DNA of 64,000 bases from Streptomyces mesophilus (GCF_011044995.1 NZ_JAAKZW010000005.1:80634-144633); one strand, 5' to 3'. Numbered from the stretch's first letter, positions 16,188 through 24,723 are shown. Notes: generated by a model not told the origin, from the sequence alone. Numbers and translations are program-made.

Positions 16188-16967
16188 TCAGGCGGTGTCG
16201 TCCATCAAGGCGCGGAAGGCTGAGAGGGCTTGGTCGAGCGGCGCCGCCTGCGGATACCAGGCGGCCTCCCATTCGAGGGAGAACCAGCCGCTGTAGCCGA
16301 TCTCGTCGAGCAGCCGGCGGAACGCCTCGAGCGGCACGGCGCCCGACGCAGGCAGGACGGGGGCCAGGTCCTGCGGAGAGGCGACATCCTTCAGCTGTAC
16401 GTGAGTGAGCAGCCCGGTCAGCGCGGCGGCGGTGTCGGCCAGGGACTCGCCGACCCGCCACGGGTTGACCACGTCCCAAAGGGCGCCCAGCTGCGGCGGG
16501 TTGCCGGCCCGGTGCAGGACGTCGGCGACCGCGCGTCCGGTGAGGAAGGCGTCGTGGGTCTCGAGCAGAATCCGTACGCCGGTGTCCGCGGCGAACTCGA
16601 CTGCCCCCGCGAGCCGTTCGGCGGCGAGGTCGGCGGCACCGGAGTCGTCCGGGTCCCCGCCGAAGACCCGCAGGTACGGGGCGCCCGCGGCGCCAGCCAA
16701 CTCCAGGTGCCGTTGCAGGACTTCGCCCGTTGCGGGGGCGCGGGCGCCGACCTGGACGTAGGAGGCGAGGCAGATGACGTCGATGCCCGCGTCGGCGAGC
16801 TGTCGGCCGACGGTCCCGGCGTGCTCGTGCGTGGCGTCGGGCGGCAGGATCTCACCGTCGGCGCAGCGCAGTTCGATGCCACCGCAGCCGTGCCGACCGG
16901 CGAGGTCGGCCACATACCCCACCGGGGCGCCCGGGCAGCCCAGGGTGCTGAACGCGAGGCGGTTCAT
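16188..16967 (-). CDS. Sugar phosphate isomerase/epimerase-like TIM barrel
   Basis: A 259-residue member of the xylose-isomerase-like TIM barrel (AP endonuclease 2) family. The barrel carries the usual metal-ligand positions: GIELRCADGE early, LLETHDAFLTG near residue 135, WDVVNPW, THVQLKDV and FSLEWEA near the end. Family members isomerise or epimerise keto sugars or inosose-type polyols. The ATG at 16967 overlaps the stop of the upstream dehydrogenase as ATGA, so the two are translationally coupled and probably act in sequence on the imported sugar. Confidence 0.82.
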   Translation of the reverse strand: MNRLAFSTLGCPGAPVGYVADLAGRHGCGGIELRCADGEILPPDATHEHAGTVGRQLADAGIDVICLASYVQVGARAPATGEVLQRHLELAGAAGAPYLRVFGGDPDDSGAADLAAERLAGAVEFAADTGVRILLETHDAFLTGRAVADVLHRAGNPPQLGALWDVVNPWRVGESLADTAAALTGLLTHVQLKDVASPQDLAPVLPASGAVPLEAFRRLLDEIGYSGWFSLEWEAAWYPQAAPLDQALSAFRALMDDTA

Positions 16968-18004
16968 GCGGAGTTCCGCAGCAGGTCGCCGGGGAGCGGA
17001 TGCGGTCCGCCGGTCACGGACTCGGTCCGGCCGCTGAGTGCGGACTCGTACACGGCAAGGACCGTCGCCACGACCGAGCGTCCGTAACGGCCGTCCACGA
17101 TGGGCGGCCGTCCGGTGCGGCAGGCCTCGGTGAAGTCCGCCAGCTGGGCCGTGAAGGCGTCGGCCGGCTCCTCGTCGGGCGGGGCGAGCAGGGTCTCCGC
17201 CGCGCCGCGGCTCACCCAGATACCTTCGGGCGCCGACCAGCGCAGGGAGCCCTGCTCGCACAGCACCACGGTCTCGTCGGTGTACGGGACCGGGGCGCTG
17301 GTGAGGTGGAAGTCCGCCTTCACCCCGTTGGCCAGGTCGACCAGGCCCATCGCGTCCGTCTCGATCTCCAGACCGCCACGGCTCCAGGTGTGCGCGTGCA
17401 CGGACTCGGCGGCGCTCCCGGCCAGCCATTGGATGCGGTCGAGGCCGTGGGTGCCGACGTTCATCACGATGCCGCCGCCCGCCATCACGGGATCGAAGAA
17501 CCAGTCGGGGCGCGAGCCCTTGGCGTAGTGCGAGGTGCGCCGGTGGGAGATGGCGCGCACCGGGCCGAGCTCGCCCGAGCGCAGAATCGCCTCCGCGCGG
17601 CGGGCGCCTGCGCCGAAGCGCACGACGTGTCCGACCGCCAGCACCACGCCTGCCGCGTCACAGGCCTCGACCATCGCCGTGCAGTCCGCGACGGAGGTCG
17701 CCATCGGCTTCTCGACCAGGACGTGCACCCCGGCCGCCGCGGCGGCGAGCGTCATCTGCGCGTGCAGGGCGTGCGGCGCGGTGATGATCACGCCGTCGAG
17801 CGGTTCGCGGGCCAGCATGTCCTCGTGGCGGGTGTACGCGGCGGCGCCGGCCTGCCGTGCCATCGCCTGGGCGGCGTCGGCCCTGATGTCGCAGACCGCG
17901 GCCACGGTGACGCCGGGCAGCGCACGCGCCGCCTGGACGTGCAACGCGCCGACGATGCCTGTGCCGATGATGCCGAGCCTGAATCCGGGCTCGTTGGTTC
18001 GCAC
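16964..18004 (-). CDS. Gfo/Idh/MocA-family sugar oxidoreductase
   Basis: A 346-residue NAD(P)-dependent dehydrogenase. It starts at GTG 18004 with AAGGAG six bases upstream. GIIGTGIVG (residues 11-19) is the dinucleotide loop, VEKPMATS (near 95) holds the EKP motif that contacts the cofactor and substrate, and GGGIVMNVGTHGLDRIQWL carries the conserved His/Asp of the active site. Its role would be oxidation of the imported sugar or sugar acid. It follows the ABC permease genes after a gap holding seven copies of a 17-bp repeat and is coupled by ATGA to the isomerase. Confidence 0.88.
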   Translation of the reverse strand: MRTNEPGFRLGIIGTGIVGALHVQAARALPGVTVAAVCDIRADAAQAMARQAGAAAYTRHEDMLAREPLDGVIITAPHALHAQMTLAAAAAGVHVLVEKPMATSVADCTAMVEACDAAGVVLAVGHVVRFGAGARRAEAILRSGELGPVRAISHRRTSHYAKGSRPDWFFDPVMAGGGIVMNVGTHGLDRIQWLAGSAAESVHAHTWSRGGLEIETDAMGLVDLANGVKADFHLTSAPVPYTDETVVLCEQGSLRWSAPEGIWVSRGAAETLLAPPDEEPADAFTAQLADFTEACRTGRPPIVDGRYGRSVVATVLAVYESALSGRTESVTGGPHPLPGDLLRNSA

Positions 18005-18019
18005 CGATGACTCCTTGGG

Positions 18020-18147
18020 TTCTTTGCGGGTGGTGGCTCTTTGCGCGTGGTGGTTCTTTGCGCGTGGTGGTTCTTTGCGCGTGGTGGTTCTTTGCGCGTG
18101 GTGGTTCTTTGCGCGTGATGGTTCTTTGCGCGTGATGGTTCTTAGCG
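18020..18147. repeat. Intergenic minisatellite, 7 and a half copies of 17 bp
   Basis: The unit TTCTTTGCGCGTGGTGG runs head to tail at 18020-18138, plus a partial copy to 18147. Units 3-5 are identical, units 1-2 have one change each, and units 6-7 share the variant GTGATGG. It fills almost all of the 167-base gap between the second permease gene and the dehydrogenase gene inside locus A. The period is not a multiple of three. It is not CRISPR, since there are no spacers. Confidence 0.95.
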
Positions 18148-18171
18148 TCCAGCCGTCCGGCCGCGACGCGG

Positions 18172-19050
18172 TCAGCCCTTCACCCCGGCCGACATGGCTC
18201 CGCGTACGAAGTAGCGCTGAGCGACGACGAAGAGGACGAGGATGGGCACCAGCGACATCAGCGCCGCGGCCGTCACCAGCTGGTCGTTGCCGACGAACTG
18301 GCCGCGCAGTCCCATCACTCCGAGCGGCAGGGTCAGCTTGTCGGGCGAGGTCAGGTACACCGTCGGCTCGAGGACGGCGCCCCAGGACGCCATGAACGTG
18401 AACACGCTCAGGGTCGCCAACGCCGGTTTGACCAGCGGCAGATGGATCCGTGTGAAGATCCGCCAGGGTCCGGCGCCGTCGAGGGTGGCCGCCTCCTGGA
18501 AGTCCTGCGGGATCGCCAGGAACGACTGCCGCATCAGGAAGATCCCGAACGGTGTCGCCAGCCAGAACGGCACGATCAGCGGCAGGAACGTGTCCAGCCA
18601 GCCGAACTCCCGGAACATCAGGAACGACGGGATGATGGTGACCACCGTGGGCAGCATCAGCGTGCCCAGCGCCGCCGTCAGAAGCGCGCCGCGTGCGGGC
18701 AGCCGCATCCGGGCCAGCGCATGGCCGACCATCGCGCTGCTGAGGACATTGCCGACGGTCGCCGCCGTAGCGATGACGAAGCTGTTGAGGGCGTACGTGC
18801 CGAACGGTGCGCGGTCCCACACCTGCGAGTAGTTCGACCACTGCGGTGGGTCCGGCAGGATGACCGGCGGCACCTCGATGTACTGCGCGTGCGACTTCAG
18901 GGAGTTGAACAGCGCCGCCAGGAACGGCAGCACCATGAGCAGGGCGCCCGATCCTACGAAGAGGTAGGCGGCAACCCGCCCGAACCGGATCCGGGTCCGA
19001 GGCCGAATTCGAGGCCGGACGCGGGGTTGCTCGACGAGGGCCTCAGGCAT
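18172..19050 (-). CDS. Sugar ABC transporter permease (MalG-type)
   Basis: A 292-residue inner-membrane permease with about six transmembrane helices. The cytoplasmic EAA loop reads QEAATLDGAGPWRIFTRIHLPLVKP, the contact site for the ATPase subunit in carbohydrate uptake family 1 transporters. A poly-Pro/Arg N-terminus precedes the first helix. Its ATG overlaps the end of the MalF-type gene by eight bases. No ATPase gene is present, as is usual in Streptomyces, where a shared MsiK-type ATPase serves many sugar importers. Confidence 0.9.
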   Translation of the reverse strand: MPEALVEQPRVRPRIRPRTRIRFGRVAAYLFVGSGALLMVLPFLAALFNSLKSHAQYIEVPPVILPDPPQWSNYSQVWDRAPFGTYALNSFVIATAATVGNVLSSAMVGHALARMRLPARGALLTAALGTLMLPTVVTIIPSFLMFREFGWLDTFLPLIVPFWLATPFGIFLMRQSFLAIPQDFQEAATLDGAGPWRIFTRIHLPLVKPALATLSVFTFMASWGAVLEPTVYLTSPDKLTLPLGVMGLRGQFVGNDQLVTAAALMSLVPILVLFVVAQRYFVRGAMSAGVKG

Positions 19051-20023
19051 AGTGCACCCACCGCTTCTGGAGCCGCAGTTGGATCAGGGTGAGGACGAGG
19101 ATCACCGCGAACAGCACCCAGGCGATCGCCGCCGCGTAACCCATCTGGAAGTACTCGAAGCCCTGCCGGTACATGTAGAGCACCGTCAGCTCGCTCGCGT
19201 CGCCAGGGCCGCCGCCCGTCATGACGAAGACCTGCTCGAAGGCTTGCAGGGTGGTGATGGTGGACAGGACGAGCACGAGGAACGTCGTCCCGGAGACGCC
19301 CGGCACGGTGATGTGCCGGAACCGGCCCCAGGCGCCGGCCCCGTCGACCCGGGCCGCCTCGTAGCGCTCCTGCGGGATCGCCTGCAGGGCCGCGAGGAAC
19401 AGCACCATCATGTAGCCGGCGCCCTTCCACACCGCGATCAGCGCCAGCGTCGGGATCACAAGGACGGGACTGTCCAGCCACATCAGCGGGTCGATGCCGA
19501 ACCAGTCGAGGACCGCGTTGGCGCTGCCGAGGCGGGGGTTGAACACCGCGTCGGCGACGTACGCCATCACCACCCAGGACGACACGACGGGCACGAAGTA
19601 CGCGCCGCGAAGCAGCGGCATGAACCGCAGCTTCTGGTTCAGCGCGACGGCCAGGGCCAGCGCCACCACGGTCTGCAGCGGTACGAAGATCAGCGCGAAG
19701 TAGCCGGTGTTGAGCAGGCTCGTCCAGAACGCCTCGTCGCCGAGGAGCCGGGAGTAGTTGTCCAAGCCGGTCCAGCTAGGTGAGGACACGGTGTCGTAGT
19801 CGGTGAAACCGAGGTAGGCGAGGGCAAGCACCGGCCAGGCCGTCAGCAGGACGAGATGGGCCAGGTACGGAGTGGCGAAGAGCATCGCCCATCGGCGTTC
19901 GACGCGTCGCGCGGAGTGTGCGGGGCGGTCCGAGCGAGGGGCGCGGCGCGGTGTACGGAGGGTCTTGCGGGGTGCGCCCGCCACGTCGCGCCTCCTCCTC
20001 TGCTCGGTGGCGAGGGGCGTCAT
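19043..20023 (-). CDS. Sugar ABC transporter permease (MalF-type)
   Basis: A 326-residue permease. A long basic N-terminal region (about 45 residues) precedes six transmembrane helices, and the EAA loop is RYEAARVDGAGAWGRFRHITVPG. The start at 20023 overlaps the stop of the substrate-binding protein gene as ATGA, and its own end overlaps the MalG-type gene. With its partner it forms the membrane channel of the locus A importer. Confidence 0.9.
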   Translation of the reverse strand: MTPLATEQRRRRDVAGAPRKTLRTPRRAPRSDRPAHSARRVERRWAMLFATPYLAHLVLLTAWPVLALAYLGFTDYDTVSSPSWTGLDNYSRLLGDEAFWTSLLNTGYFALIFVPLQTVVALALAVALNQKLRFMPLLRGAYFVPVVSSWVVMAYVADAVFNPRLGSANAVLDWFGIDPLMWLDSPVLVIPTLALIAVWKGAGYMMVLFLAALQAIPQERYEAARVDGAGAWGRFRHITVPGVSGTTFLVLVLSTITTLQAFEQVFVMTGGGPGDASELTVLYMYRQGFEYFQMGYAAAIAWVLFAVILVLTLIQLRLQKRWVHYA

Positions 20024-21366
20024 CCGGCGGGCCGGAAGCGGTCGATGGCCGACTGCGCCTCGTCCTGCCCGGTCTTCAGAGCGTCGGGGACGGAGGACTC
20101 CTTGTTCAGCGCACCGGTGACGGCCTCGGCGAGCGCCGTCGTGTACTCGCTCCACACCGGGTTGAGGCCCAAGTCGTCGGCGTCGGCCAGGGAGTCGAGG
20201 AACACTTTGCGCTCCGCGGGCGGGGTCTCGGGGCTCAGGAAGGCGGGCGTCTGCGTGACCTTCTTGTTGATCGGGATCGCTTCGCCGATCGCGGTCCAGT
20301 CGGTCTGCGGCTTCTCGCCGGAGAAGAACTCGATCCACTTCCAGGCGGCTTCGGCCCGGGCGTCCGGTGCGGCCCGGTTGATCACCCAGGCGTTGATGTT
20401 GGCGAGGTCACCGCGCTGTCCGTCCGGGCCCTTGGGCAGCGGGGCCACTCCGAAGTCGACCTTGCCCTGGTTGGCGGTCTGGATCCGGGCGTAGATGCCG
20501 AACTGCATCGCCACCACGCTGCTGGGGAACAGGGTCTGGGACTTGCCGAGGGCCTCGGTCGTGACCGGGTCGGGTGCGACCTTGTCCTCGTACATCGTCT
20601 TGAGCATCCAGTCGAAGGCCTCGCGGCTCCCCGGGCTGTCGATCGCGACCTTGCCGTCGTCGCCGAGGACCTCGCCGCCGAAGGCCTCGACCATCGGCCA
20701 CCAGCTCTCGACGAAGCTCGGGGAGTAGGAGCGGAAGCCGTAGACGTCCGGCTTGCCGTCGCCGTTGGTGTCCTTGGTCAGCTTCTTCGCCGCGGCCAGC
20801 AGATCGTCGTACGTCCAGTCGGCAGTCGGCTCCGCGACTCCGGCGTCCTTGAACAGCTTCTTGTTGTAGAACAGCGCCGTGGACTGGGCTCCTTGCGGGA
20901 ATCCGTACAGGCGGCCCTTCGGATCGCCCTTCTTGATCAGGTCGACGCCCAGGTAGTCGTCGGCGTTCAGCTCGGACGCGTAACCGCTGAGGTCGCGCAG
21001 GCTGCCTCGGCCCGCGAACTCCTGGACGAGCACGCCGTCCGACAGCCACACATCGGGTGCCTTGCGGCCGGCGAGCTGGGTGCGCAGCCGGGTGTGGAAC
21101 TTGTCGTAGTCGGCCGACTCGATCTTCACGCGGATCGTCGGGTTGGCCTTCTCGAACTCCTTCACCAGCTTGCGCATGGTGCCGTCGGCAGGTCCGCCGG
21201 CCTCCGCGTAGTAGCCGAGGGTGATGGTCGTCTTTCCGTCGGCGGCCCCGCCGGAGTCACCGCCGCAGGCGGTCGCGGTGAGCGCCATGGTCAGCGCGAG
21301 GGCGGATGCGGCTGTTCTGGTGCGAACTGCCCTGCGGATGGGCATGGTTGTGCTGCGGATGGGCAT
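20020..21366 (-). CDS. Sugar ABC transporter substrate-binding lipoprotein
   Basis: A 448-residue family-1 extracellular solute-binding protein. The type-II signal peptide ends LTATAC with lipid-modified Cys34. The mature protein shows the usual pattern: VWLSDGVLVQEF, ALFYNKKLFKDAGV, and an Asp/Gly-rich calcium-type loop DTNGDGKPD. It should capture the oligosaccharide released by the lyases and deliver it to the two downstream permeases. The first codons contain a near duplication (MPIRSTT, then MPIRRAV), so an internal ATG at 21345 is an alternative start, but only the first has a GAGAGG-like ribosome-binding site upstream. Confidence 0.9.
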   Translation of the reverse strand: MPIRSTTMPIRRAVRTRTAASALALTMALTATACGGDSGGAADGKTTITLGYYAEAGGPADGTMRKLVKEFEKANPTIRVKIESADYDKFHTRLRTQLAGRKAPDVWLSDGVLVQEFAGRGSLRDLSGYASELNADDYLGVDLIKKGDPKGRLYGFPQGAQSTALFYNKKLFKDAGVAEPTADWTYDDLLAAAKKLTKDTNGDGKPDVYGFRSYSPSFVESWWPMVEAFGGEVLGDDGKVAIDSPGSREAFDWMLKTMYEDKVAPDPVTTEALGKSQTLFPSSVVAMQFGIYARIQTANQGKVDFGVAPLPKGPDGQRGDLANINAWVINRAAPDARAEAAWKWIEFFSGEKPQTDWTAIGEAIPINKKVTQTPAFLSPETPPAERKVFLDSLADADDLGLNPVWSEYTTALAEAVTGALNKESSVPDALKTGQDEAQSAIDRFRPAG

Positions 21367-21441
21367 GGCTGATGAGCCTCTCTGCTCAGCGGGACCGGTG
21401 CGGTCCGTTTAGTCGTGGCGGGTGTGCGTGCCTCGCTCGCG

Positions 21442-22590
21442 TCAGGTAGTCGCGGTGACGGCGCGTGCCCGGTGGTTCGTTTCGGTGGCGGCGTCCGATC
21501 CGCCGCACGAGGCCCGTACGACGAGGCGGGGCTGGAGTTCGAGACGGCGGGCCGAGATCTCCGGCCCCTTGGTGATGCGCTGCAGCAGGAACTCGGCCGC
21601 CAGCGCGCCGATATCGGCCTTGGGCGGTGCCACCGCCGTGAGGGCGGGATCGCCGAACTCCGCGATGTCATCGTCGTAGGCGACGACCGCGAGGTCCTGC
21701 GGCACCCGCATGCCGAGCCGCCGGGCATGGCCCAGAAGCATCACCGCGTCGCGGTCGCCGTGACAGAACACGGCGGTGACGCCGCTGCCGCGGCACATGG
21801 CCGCATAGGCCTGGATCTCCTCGCTCGACCACTCCACGCGCTGGACGACCGCTTCGGGCACGGGCTCCACACCGAGGGCCGCGGCGGCGAGTTCGTAGCC
21901 CTCGGTGATCACGGCGGCGGTGCCGGTGCGCAGCCGGCCCAGGTAGCCGATCCGGGTGTGGCCGAGCGAGGTGAGATGCCGCATCGCCGCGTACACGCCG
22001 CCCACATGGTGGGTGGCCACGTACGACGTGGGGTCGTCGGGAGCCGGGGCAGGAGGACGGCGCTCAACCAGGACATAGGGAACGGGCAGCCGGTGCAGGG
22101 CGTCCACGTGCGCCTGCGGATCGTCCGCGAGGTTCAGGTTGGGTACCAGGATCAGTCCGTCGACGCCGTTGTCGAGGAGCCGTCGGGTCTGCTCCGCCTC
22201 CAGGGCGAGGCGGTTCTCGGAGCTGGCCAGGATGACGCCGGCGCCCGCGGCGGTCGCCGCCCGTTCGATCCCCTCGATGACCTGCGGGTAGTAGTACGAC
22301 GTCGAGGGGACGAGGACACCGAGCAGCCGTCGTCGCGGAGTGGGCGGCAGGCTCTCCACATACGTGCCCGAGCCCTGCCGGCGCACCACGATGCCCTCGT
22401 CCACCAGGGCGCCCACCGCGCGGCGCACGGTGTTGAGCCCCACGGCGTAGGACTCCGCCAGTTCCGGCTCGGTGGGCAGCTTGGTGCCGATCCCCCAGCC
22501 TTCGTCGGAGATCCGTTGGCGCAGCGCCTCCGCGACGACCTCAGATTTCATTCCCTTGGAGAATGAATTCCGCTCACTGCTTGCTGTCAT
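21442..22590 (-). CDS. GntR-LacI hybrid transcriptional regulator
   Basis: A 382-residue regulator. An N-terminal GntR winged helix (about 10-78: LPTEPELAESYAVGLNTVRRAVGALVDEGIVVRRQGSGTYV) is fused to a LacI-type periplasmic-binding-fold sensor (about 87-365: GVLVPSTSYYYPQVIEGIERAA, LGHTRIGYLGR, VAVVAYDDDIAEFGDPALTAVAPP). This is the layout of AraR-type repressors, which bind a sugar and release DNA. It heads the locus A operon, 75 bases before the binding-protein gene, and is divergent from the enolase-superfamily gene. Candidate operators lie at 22693-22710 and within its own first codons (22547-22570). An internal ATG at 22551 is an alternative start. Confidence 0.88.
   Translation of the reverse strand: MTASSERNSFSKGMKSEVVAEALRQRISDEGWGIGTKLPTEPELAESYAVGLNTVRRAVGALVDEGIVVRRQGSGTYVESLPPTPRRRLLGVLVPSTSYYYPQVIEGIERAATAAGAGVILASSENRLALEAEQTRRLLDNGVDGLILVPNLNLADDPQAHVDALHRLPVPYVLVERRPPAPAPDDPTSYVATHHVGGVYAAMRHLTSLGHTRIGYLGRLRTGTAAVITEGYELAAAALGVEPVPEAVVQRVEWSSEEIQAYAAMCRGSGVTAVFCHGDRDAVMLLGHARRLGMRVPQDLAVVAYDDDIAEFGDPALTAVAPPKADIGALAAEFLLQRITKGPEISARRLELQPRLVVRASCGGSDAATETNHRARAVTATT
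22547..22570. promoter_or_regulatory. Secondary candidate operator of the GntR-LacI regulator
   Basis: TTCATTC (22547-22553) and GAATGAA (22561-22567) form an inverted repeat with a 7-base centre. The right side reads GAATGAATTC, matching the core of the main palindrome at 22693. It lies in the 5' coding part of the regulator, fitting autoregulation. Confidence 0.5.
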
Positions 22591-22692
22591 GGCCGGGATG
22601 ATGCACCAGCCATTTCTTGGCCGTCAATGCTTGTGGACTAATTCCTTTCATGGTTCTCTGCGTCCTGACACCGCTCCTGACCTGCCAAAACA

Positions 22693-22710
22693 AGGAATGA
22701 ATTCATTCCT
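22693..22710. promoter_or_regulatory. 18-bp perfect palindrome, candidate operator of locus A
   Basis: AGGAATGAATTCATTCCT is a perfect palindrome 17 bases upstream of the TTG start of the enolase-superfamily gene, in the divergent intergenic region of the GntR-LacI regulator. Its A/T-rich core stands out in this GC-rich DNA. Confidence 0.7.
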
Positions 22711-22726
22711 GGAAGAAGGAGGACTG

Positions 22727-23938
22727 TTGACCTCCATAGCCACGCCCGCCAGCGCATTGCAGGGTCTGGTCATCGAAAGCATCGAGTGTTTTGTGCTGCC
22801 TCTGCCCACCCTGCGGGACTTTGTGATCTCCGGTGGGGTGGTGACGCGGCGCGGCGGTACGCACCCCCGCGTCCTGGTCCGCATCGGCGCGGGCGGCGCC
22901 GTCGGCTGGGGCGAGGCGACTCCCGCCCCGACCTGGACGTACGAGACGGTCGAGAGCATCGTGGCGACCATCGAGCGCTATCTCGGTCCGCCGCTCCTCA
23001 ACCGGCCGGTGTGGGACATCGCCGGCGCCCACCGCGTCTTCGACCGGGCCATCAACCCCGGCTACACGACCGGCACTCCCCTGGCCAAGGCCGCACTCGA
23101 TCTCGCCCTGCACGATCTCGTCGGCCGCCTTCTCGGCCTGTCCATCGGGGAGTTGTGGGGCCAGCGGCAGATCGACCGGGTGCCGCTCGCCTGGATCGTC
23201 TCCGGGGATCCGCCCACCGCGGCCGACGAGGTGGCCGAGGGACTCGACGCCGGATACGGAGCGTTCAAGATCAAGGTCGGGACGGCTCCCCTCGAGGAGG
23301 ACGTCCGCCGCGTGGAGGCCGTACGGGCGGCCGCGCCCACCGCACCGCTATGGGTGGACGCCAACCAGGGCTACACCGTGAACCAGGCGCTGCAACTGTC
23401 CCGCCGCCTCCAGCCGTACGACATCGATCTGCTCGAACAGCCGCTGCGGGCCAACGACCCGCTCGGCCTGCGCCGGTTGCGTGAGCGCAGCGAGATCCCG
23501 ATCGCGGTGGACGAGAGCCTGGTCCACCCCAGCGACCTGGCCGCCTTCGTCCATCTGCAGGCGCTGGACATCGCCGTGGCCAAGGTGCAGCGCACGTCAG
23601 GTCTGCATCTGTCCCGACGGTTGTGCGCGCTGGCGCAGGACTGCGGGATCGGTCTGGCGGGCTCCGGCCTCACGGACTCCGATCTGGGCCTTGCGGCGTC
23701 CCTGCACCTGTTCGCCGCCTTCGGCATGGACCGTCCGGCCGACCTCAACGGCCGCCAGTTCGTACGGTCCACGTACGTCGCGGGCCCCGGGGTCGAGGTA
23801 CGCGACGGCGTCGCCATGGTGCCGACGGGGCCGGGCCTCGGCGTGGAGGTGGACGAGGAGGCAGTGCGCGGCCAGGCGGTCTACCCGTTCGACGGACTCC
23901 TGCGGCGGCGGATCACGGCGGGCGCGGGCCACCCCTAG
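22727..23938 (+). CDS. Enolase-superfamily enzyme (mandelate racemase / muconate cycloisomerase type)
   Basis: About 403 residues. The best start is TTG 22727 behind AAGGAGG; the spacing is short, but no other start with a site was found. The barrel holds the muconate-lactonizing-enzyme pattern: FKIKVG (KxK base, near 180-182), DANQGY (Asp near 211), LEQPL (Glu near 237) and VDES (Asp near 262) as Mg2+ ligands, and VAKVQRTSG with the second Lys near 285. Chemistry: proton abstraction alpha to a carboxylate, followed by cycloisomerisation, dehydration or racemisation. Divergent from the lyase/ABC operon with a shared operator, it probably acts on a sugar acid from the same glycan; a muconate or anhydrosugar-acid cycloisomerase role is possible. 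Confidence 0.85.
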   Translation: MTSIATPASALQGLVIESIECFVLPLPTLRDFVISGGVVTRRGGTHPRVLVRIGAGGAVGWGEATPAPTWTYETVESIVATIERYLGPPLLNRPVWDIAGAHRVFDRAINPGYTTGTPLAKAALDLALHDLVGRLLGLSIGELWGQRQIDRVPLAWIVSGDPPTAADEVAEGLDAGYGAFKIKVGTAPLEEDVRRVEAVRAAAPTAPLWVDANQGYTVNQALQLSRRLQPYDIDLLEQPLRANDPLGLRRLRERSEIPIAVDESLVHPSDLAAFVHLQALDIAVAKVQRTSGLHLSRRLCALAQDCGIGLAGSGLTDSDLGLAASLHLFAAFGMDRPADLNGRQFVRSTYVAGPGVEVRDGVAMVPTGPGLGVEVDEEAVRGQAVYPFDGLLRRRITAGAGHP

Positions 23939-23963
23939 CCTCCGCGGTGGCGGCGCTGACAGC

Positions 23964-24650
23964 ATGAGCGCCATGGAGGCTCTCACCACCCCGGAAGTCC
24001 TGTCCGCGATCCATGACGAGTTGGGCGACTGGCGTCGGCTCGCCCAGCCACTGGCGGCTCGCTATGTGACCGAGGGCGAGGACCCGACGGTCGCCGCCTC
24101 CTTCGTCTCGGCCGTCGCCCAGGTGGCCGCGACCGCCGGCCATCCGGTGCCGGAGATCCGGCTGGGCCACGGCCGCGTCGACCTCTTCCTGTACACGGTG
24201 GACCCCGCCGGCGGGCGCTGGATCACGGCGAAGGATCTCGAACTGGCCCGCTTGATCACCGGACTTGCCGCCAAGTTCCTGCTGCGGGCCGCGCCCGCCG
24301 ACGTGACCCAGGTGGAGCTCGCCCTCGACGCGGCCGACCACACGGCCGCGGGCCCGTTCTGGGCCGCGCTGCTCACCGGCGACGCGGCGAACACCGTCCA
24401 CGATTCGGTCTTCGACCCCCTGAACCGCCTCCCCGCGATGTGGTTCCAGCAGACCTCACCGCACGAGACACCCCGCCAGCGCTGGCACCTGGACGTATGG
24501 CTGGCGCCCGAGGTCGTCGAGAAGCGCATCGCGGCCGCCCTGGCCGCCGGGGGCACCGTGGTGGACGCCTCCGAGGCGCCCTCGTACACCGTCCTGGCGG
24601 ACCCGGAGGGCAACAAAGCCTGCGTGGCCTGCGCGACCGGTCGCGGCTGA
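23964..24650 (+). CDS. Pterin-4a-carbinolamine dehydratase-like / VOC fusion protein
   Basis: A 228-residue two-part protein. Residues 1-100 resemble a pterin-4a-carbinolamine dehydratase (LTTPEVLSAIHDELGDWRRL ... WITAKDLELARLITGLA). Residues 110-226 are a VOC (glyoxalase-fold) domain (FWAALLTGD ... HLDVWLAPEVVEKRIAAALAAGG ... VLADPEGNKACV). This domain pair recurs in actinobacteria; neither activity has an obvious partner here. In-frame ATGs at 23964 and 23973 are both possible, and neither has a strong ribosome-binding site. It lies 25 bases after the enolase-superfamily gene and may ride on its transcript. Confidence 0.75.
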   Translation: MSAMEALTTPEVLSAIHDELGDWRRLAQPLAARYVTEGEDPTVAASFVSAVAQVAATAGHPVPEIRLGHGRVDLFLYTVDPAGGRWITAKDLELARLITGLAAKFLLRAAPADVTQVELALDAADHTAAGPFWAALLTGDAANTVHDSVFDPLNRLPAMWFQQTSPHETPRQRWHLDVWLAPEVVEKRIAAALAAGGTVVDASEAPSYTVLADPEGNKACVACATGRG

Positions 24651-24723
24651 CGGGACAAGGCCGCGTAACCCATTCGGCCGACACCACGCATCACCTGGGC
24701 ATACCCGCTCATACCGTAAAGAA

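Noticed and set aside
18020..18147. CRISPR array
   Set aside because: Repeats are 17 bp head to tail without spacers, and no cas genes are present.
13765..23938. Secondary-metabolite cluster
   Set aside because: No PKS, NRPS, terpene or RiPP enzymes; all genes fit glycan breakdown and uptake.
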